From Euzebya tangerina (lineage in GTDB: Bacteria > Actinomycetota > Nitriliruptoria > Euzebyales > Euzebyaceae), in NCBI RefSeq assembly GCF_003074135.1, contig NZ_PPDK01000001.1, positions 1 to 64,000 on the forward strand: a DNA stretch of 64,000 nucleotides, in the 5' to 3' direction. The position numbers and the translations under genes were made by a program. The notes beneath the pieces were generated by a model, which had not been told where the DNA came from, ran no database searches, and was given only the letters and a program-made list of their open reading frames with translations. Numbering within the stretch: the first letter of the stretch is position 1; the number at the start of each line of letters is the position of its first letter. Of the stretch, positions 61,074-64,000 are shown piece after piece.

Positions 61074-63532
61074 CAGCTGTCCTCTCCGTCGGCAGTGTCA
61101 TCGGAGCCTCCGGCGGCATCATCGCCGGACTCGCCCGCAGATTCCACTGCGGCGACCGCCACGAAGCGGTGCCCCCCACCCAGCTCACGCCGAGCGAGCT
61201 TGGGCACCACCACCGTGCCGGGGGCCACAGCAGGCGTGATCCGGCACTGCAGCTCGAGCGTCCCGGCCGCGCCGGTCACACTGACGACACCGCCGTCGGT
61301 GAGGTCTCCCGCATCGGCGGCGTTGACCCAGACCTGATGCGGTGGAGCGGACTCGAGCAGCTCCTTGGCGTCGGTGAGCATCGTGCCACCCTCGAGCAGC
61401 ATCGGGAGGACCGAGACGGCCAGCGACCGGTCCTCGCTGCGCTCGTCCGTGGGGGGCGATGAGGCCGTGGCCTGGGACGGTCCCCGCTCATCGGTGGCGG
61501 CCATCAGCGGTGCGGCCTCGCGCCGCACGTCGTTGGCCGTCTCCCAGCCCAGGTCGGGAGTGCCGTCGTCCAGGGCGTGCAACGCCCGGGAGACCTGTCG
61601 CAGGATGTCCCAGTCCTGCAGGGTGTGTCCGACAGCGCCCGTTGACTGGGGCCAGGCCTGTCGGCGGCCCTCCCAGTTGGTGAACGAGCCGACGCGCTCC
61701 GGGGGTGCGGTTGCAGGGAAGACGATGTCGGAGAGGCGGACGGTCTCGGTCGGCAGCAGGTCACTGGCGATCACCGTCGGCACTTTCCGCAGTGCCTGGC
61801 GACCGAGTTCTGGGTGGTCGAAGTCCGATGCCGGGTCGACCCCGATCAGCCACAGCACGTCGATCTCGCCGTTCGCTGCAGCGCTGAGGGTGCTGCCGGC
61901 GTCCATGCCGGGCTCCTCCGGCAGCCGCGTCCAGGCGCTTGCAACCGGACCGGGCGCCTCCAGTGGCCGCCCCCCGGGCAGTGATCCCGGCAGCAGGCCG
62001 GCCTCCACGGCACCGCGCGCACCCGGCTTCCGTGGCACCCATGCGAAGCCCGCGCCGACGGTGTCGGCCAGTGCCCGGGCTGCGGGCAGCGCGCCGTCGG
62101 AGGCGGCCAGTCGCTCGCCGGCCAGCACGACGGAGTGGTGGTCGAGCACGCCGGTGATCGGCGCCAGGGCGTCCACCGAGCCATCAGCCAGCGCCTCCAG
62201 CGCCGCAGCCTCCCCACCGACCTCGGTGGGCAGCCACTGCCAGGCGATCTCCTCGAGGCGGCCCATGACCGGGCCCACGACCACGATCTTCAGGCCACGG
62301 TCGCGCCACGCCTTGCGGAGCCGCAGGAAGAGCAGCGGCAGCTCCTCGTGCGGCTCGAGCCCGACGATCACGACCGCGGACGCGTCCTCGATGCGCTCGT
62401 TGGTGACCGCCGTCTCGCCGGCGATGGCGGGGAGGACCGCGAGGTCGTCGGCGTGTGGGGCGACCCGGAAGTCGACGTTGTCGGTGCCGATGACGTCACG
62501 GGCGAAGCGACTGACCGCGTAGGCGTCCTCGTCGGTCAGCCGTCCCCCGGTCAGGATCCCGACGCGCGTGGGGTCGACGCCATGCAGCGCCTCGGCCGCG
62601 GCGTCGATTGCGGCTACCCACGAGGTGGGCTGCAGCGAGCCCGAGTCGCCGCGGACCAGCGGTGTCGTCAGCCGCTCGGGTGAGGCGACGAACTCGTAGC
62701 CGTACCGGTTCTTGTCGTCCAGCCACGCGTCGTTGACGGCCAGGTTCGTCCGAGCCAGGGTGCGCTGGATGACGCCGCGTCGGACGTCGTGCCGGACGTT
62801 CGCGCCGGAGGCATCGTGGAAGGCGATGCCGGGTATGCGCTTGATGTCGAAGGGTCGGGCGCCGAAGCGGTAGGAGTTCGAGGTGAGCGCACCGACCGGG
62901 CAGATCTGGACGACGTTGCCGGCGAAATAGGACTCGTAGGGCTGATCGCCGTAGATCGACACCTGCTCCAGCGCGCCGCGCTCGAAGAGCTCGATGAACG
63001 GGTCGCCGGAGATCTGCTTGGAGAACCGGGTGCAGCGGGCGCACAGCACGCAACGCTCGCGGTCCAGGGCGATCTGGGCGTTGATCGGCAGGGCCTTGGT
63101 GAAGACGCGCTTCTTCTCATACATCCGGGAGTCGCCGCGACCGTGGGCCAGCGCCTGGTCCTGCAGCGGGCACTCGCCACCCTTGTCGCACTGCGGGCAG
63201 TCGAGGGGGTGGTTGACCAGCAGGAGCTCCATCTGGGACTCCTGGTACTCCCGGGCCAACTCGCTGGTCTCCTGGGTGCGGATGACCATGTCGGGCCGTA
63301 CGCGCTCGGAGCAGGCCGGCGTGGGCTTGCGGGCACCCTCGACATCGACCAGGCACTGGCGGCACGCGGCGACCGGGTCGAGCAGGGGGTGGTCGCAGAA
63401 GCGGGGGATGGTGACGCCGATCTGCTCGGCGGCACGGATCACCAGCGTCCCGGGCTCGACCTCCATGGCGACCCCGTCGATGGTGATCGGGATCAGCTCG
63501 GGCTTGGTGTCCTCAGACGCCGTGTCAGACAT
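61073..63532 (-). CDS. nuoG: NADH-quinone oxidoreductase subunit G
   Basis: An 819-residue peripheral-arm subunit. The N-terminal 2Fe-2S domain shows PRFCDHPLLDPVAACRQCLVDVEG and the later CSERVRP; the next region NHPLDCPQCDKGGECPLQDQA and ERCVLCARCTRFSKQISGD, VVQICPVGALTS holds further Fe-S ligands. The remaining 550 residues are the molybdopterin-oxidoreductase-like domain without obvious cofactor motifs, as is normal in NuoG. It has a C-terminal acidic tail. The ATG overlaps the nuoF stop by 8 nt. Its presence, with nuoF, marks locus 2 as the NADH-oxidising type. Confidence 0.96.
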   Translation of the reverse strand: MSDTASEDTKPELIPITIDGVAMEVEPGTLVIRAAEQIGVTIPRFCDHPLLDPVAACRQCLVDVEGARKPTPACSERVRPDMVIRTQETSELAREYQESQMELLLVNHPLDCPQCDKGGECPLQDQALAHGRGDSRMYEKKRVFTKALPINAQIALDRERCVLCARCTRFSKQISGDPFIELFERGALEQVSIYGDQPYESYFAGNVVQICPVGALTSNSYRFGARPFDIKRIPGIAFHDASGANVRHDVRRGVIQRTLARTNLAVNDAWLDDKNRYGYEFVASPERLTTPLVRGDSGSLQPTSWVAAIDAAAEALHGVDPTRVGILTGGRLTDEDAYAVSRFARDVIGTDNVDFRVAPHADDLAVLPAIAGETAVTNERIEDASAVVIVGLEPHEELPLLFLRLRKAWRDRGLKIVVVGPVMGRLEEIAWQWLPTEVGGEAAALEALADGSVDALAPITGVLDHHSVVLAGERLAASDGALPAARALADTVGAGFAWVPRKPGARGAVEAGLLPGSLPGGRPLEAPGPVASAWTRLPEEPGMDAGSTLSAAANGEIDVLWLIGVDPASDFDHPELGRQALRKVPTVIASDLLPTETVRLSDIVFPATAPPERVGSFTNWEGRRQAWPQSTGAVGHTLQDWDILRQVSRALHALDDGTPDLGWETANDVRREAAPLMAATDERGPSQATASSPPTDERSEDRSLAVSVLPMLLEGGTMLTDAKELLESAPPHQVWVNAADAGDLTDGGVVSVTGAAGTLELQCRITPAVAPGTVVVPKLARRELGGGHRFVAVAAVESAGESGDDAAGGSDDTADGEDS

Positions 63533-64000
63533 GGCCGACTCCGACCATCATCTTGGGCCGGTTGCTCTGCGCGTTGTCGGTGATGGCGCCGGCGTGCGGC
63601 GTGATGTGGTCGGGCAGTCGACCGCGCTGGATCAGGTACTCGTACTCGTCACGGAAGTACTTGATCGAGGACTTGACCGGGGACGTCGCCCCATCCGCAA
63701 GCGCGCAGAAGGAGCGCCCGAAGATGTTGTCGGCCAGTTCATCCAGCGTGTCGATGTCCTCCGGGCGACCCCGGCCGTCGAGCATCCGCTCGAGGATCTG
63801 ACCCACCCAGAAGTTGCCCTCCCGGCAGGGCGTGCACTTTCCGCAGGACTCGTGCTCGTAGAAGCGGATCCAGTTGAGCGTGGCCTCGACCACCGAGGTC
63901 TTGTCGGAGTACATCATCATCGCGCCGGTCCCCATGAGGGAGCCGGCCTCGGCGATGGAGTCGAAGTCCATCGGGATGTCGAAGTGCTCGTCGGTCAGCA
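63525..64000 (-). CDS. nuoF: NADH-quinone oxidoreductase subunit F, C-terminal part (cut by window edge)
   Basis: The C-terminal 158 codons of the NADH- and FMN-binding subunit. The N3 iron-sulfur motif ESCGKCTPCREG is present, with the fourth cysteine in FGRSFCALADGAT, and GAMMMYSDKTSVVEA and YFRDEYEYLI match the family. The frame is open to the window edge (EHFDIPMDFDSIAEAGSLMGTG), so the N-terminus with the FMN and NADH sites lies outside. The stop overlaps nuoG. Confidence 0.96.
   Translation of the reverse strand, partial: LTDEHFDIPMDFDSIAEAGSLMGTGAMMMYSDKTSVVEATLNWIRFYEHESCGKCTPCREGNFWVGQILERMLDGRGRPEDIDTLDELADNIFGRSFCALADGATSPVKSSIKYFRDEYEYLIQRGRLPDHITPHAGAITDNAQSNRPKMMVGVGHV

Overview
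The window is GC-rich, gene-dense bacterial DNA with actinobacterial habits: many GTG/TTG starts, chains of 4-nt GTGA/ATGA gene overlaps, several probably leaderless genes with a TAnnnT -10 box 6-9 nt before the start codon, and a surface protein with cell-wall-binding type 2 repeats. Two complex I loci, a split histidine pathway and an archaeal-type phosphoglycerate mutase suggest a deep-branching actinobacterium of the Nitriliruptoria/Euzebya kind. That placement is an inference; no rRNA is present to test it.

Layout. 1-864: 5' part of tuf and tRNA-Met, -Thr and -Tyr, all on the minus strand. 927-2303: YajQ, a small unknown protein and OsmC on the plus strand. 2278-9639: a histidine-utilisation operon hutH-hutU-def-hutF-hutI read leftward, with a divergent IclR regulator. 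A peptide-deformylase-family gene occupies the place where hutG would be expected. 9744-12193: a four-helix-bundle stress-type protein, an alpha/beta hydrolase and an AraC regulator. 12228-15257: nuoM-nuoN, detached from the rest of their cluster. 15421-31883: a 16.6-kb block between nuoM and nuoL with a MazEF-like module, a kelch-like exported protein, a MarR/monooxygenase pair, an operon (amino-acid ABC transporter, VapBC, two S-adenosylhomocysteinase-family proteins, a purine deaminase-like amidohydrolase, a GNAT), an RCC1/CWB2 surface protein and apgM. 31917-40362: nuoABCDHIJKL without nuoEFG. 40529-46386: a GHL10-type exported protein, and a polyprenyl synthase-lipoprotein-LAL regulator operon. 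46502-50898: LysR, a Gfo/Idh/MocA oxidoreductase, an SsuD-like monooxygenase and YeiH, probably an organosulfonate system. 50966-52556: a frameshifted PQQ-propeller lipoprotein. 52618-64000: a second complex I cluster, nuoF(partial)GHIJKLMN.

How the parts fit. nuoA-L and the distant nuoM-N each carry the same upstream element (a 14-nt block and a 10-nt block with identical 11-nt spacing), so the 11-subunit complex probably stays co-regulated although its genes are split. The hut operon should convert histidine to N-formylglutamate, and the deformylase-like protein could complete the route to glutamate. The deaminase and AhcY-type genes suggest S-adenosylhomocysteine recycling through S-inosylhomocysteine, as known from methanogens. 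One AhcY paralog has lost three substrate-site histidines.

No CRISPR array, insertion sequence, rRNA or recognisable riboswitch was seen. No gap between genes exceeds 300 bases; the largest (540-782, between two tRNA genes) shows nothing I can name.
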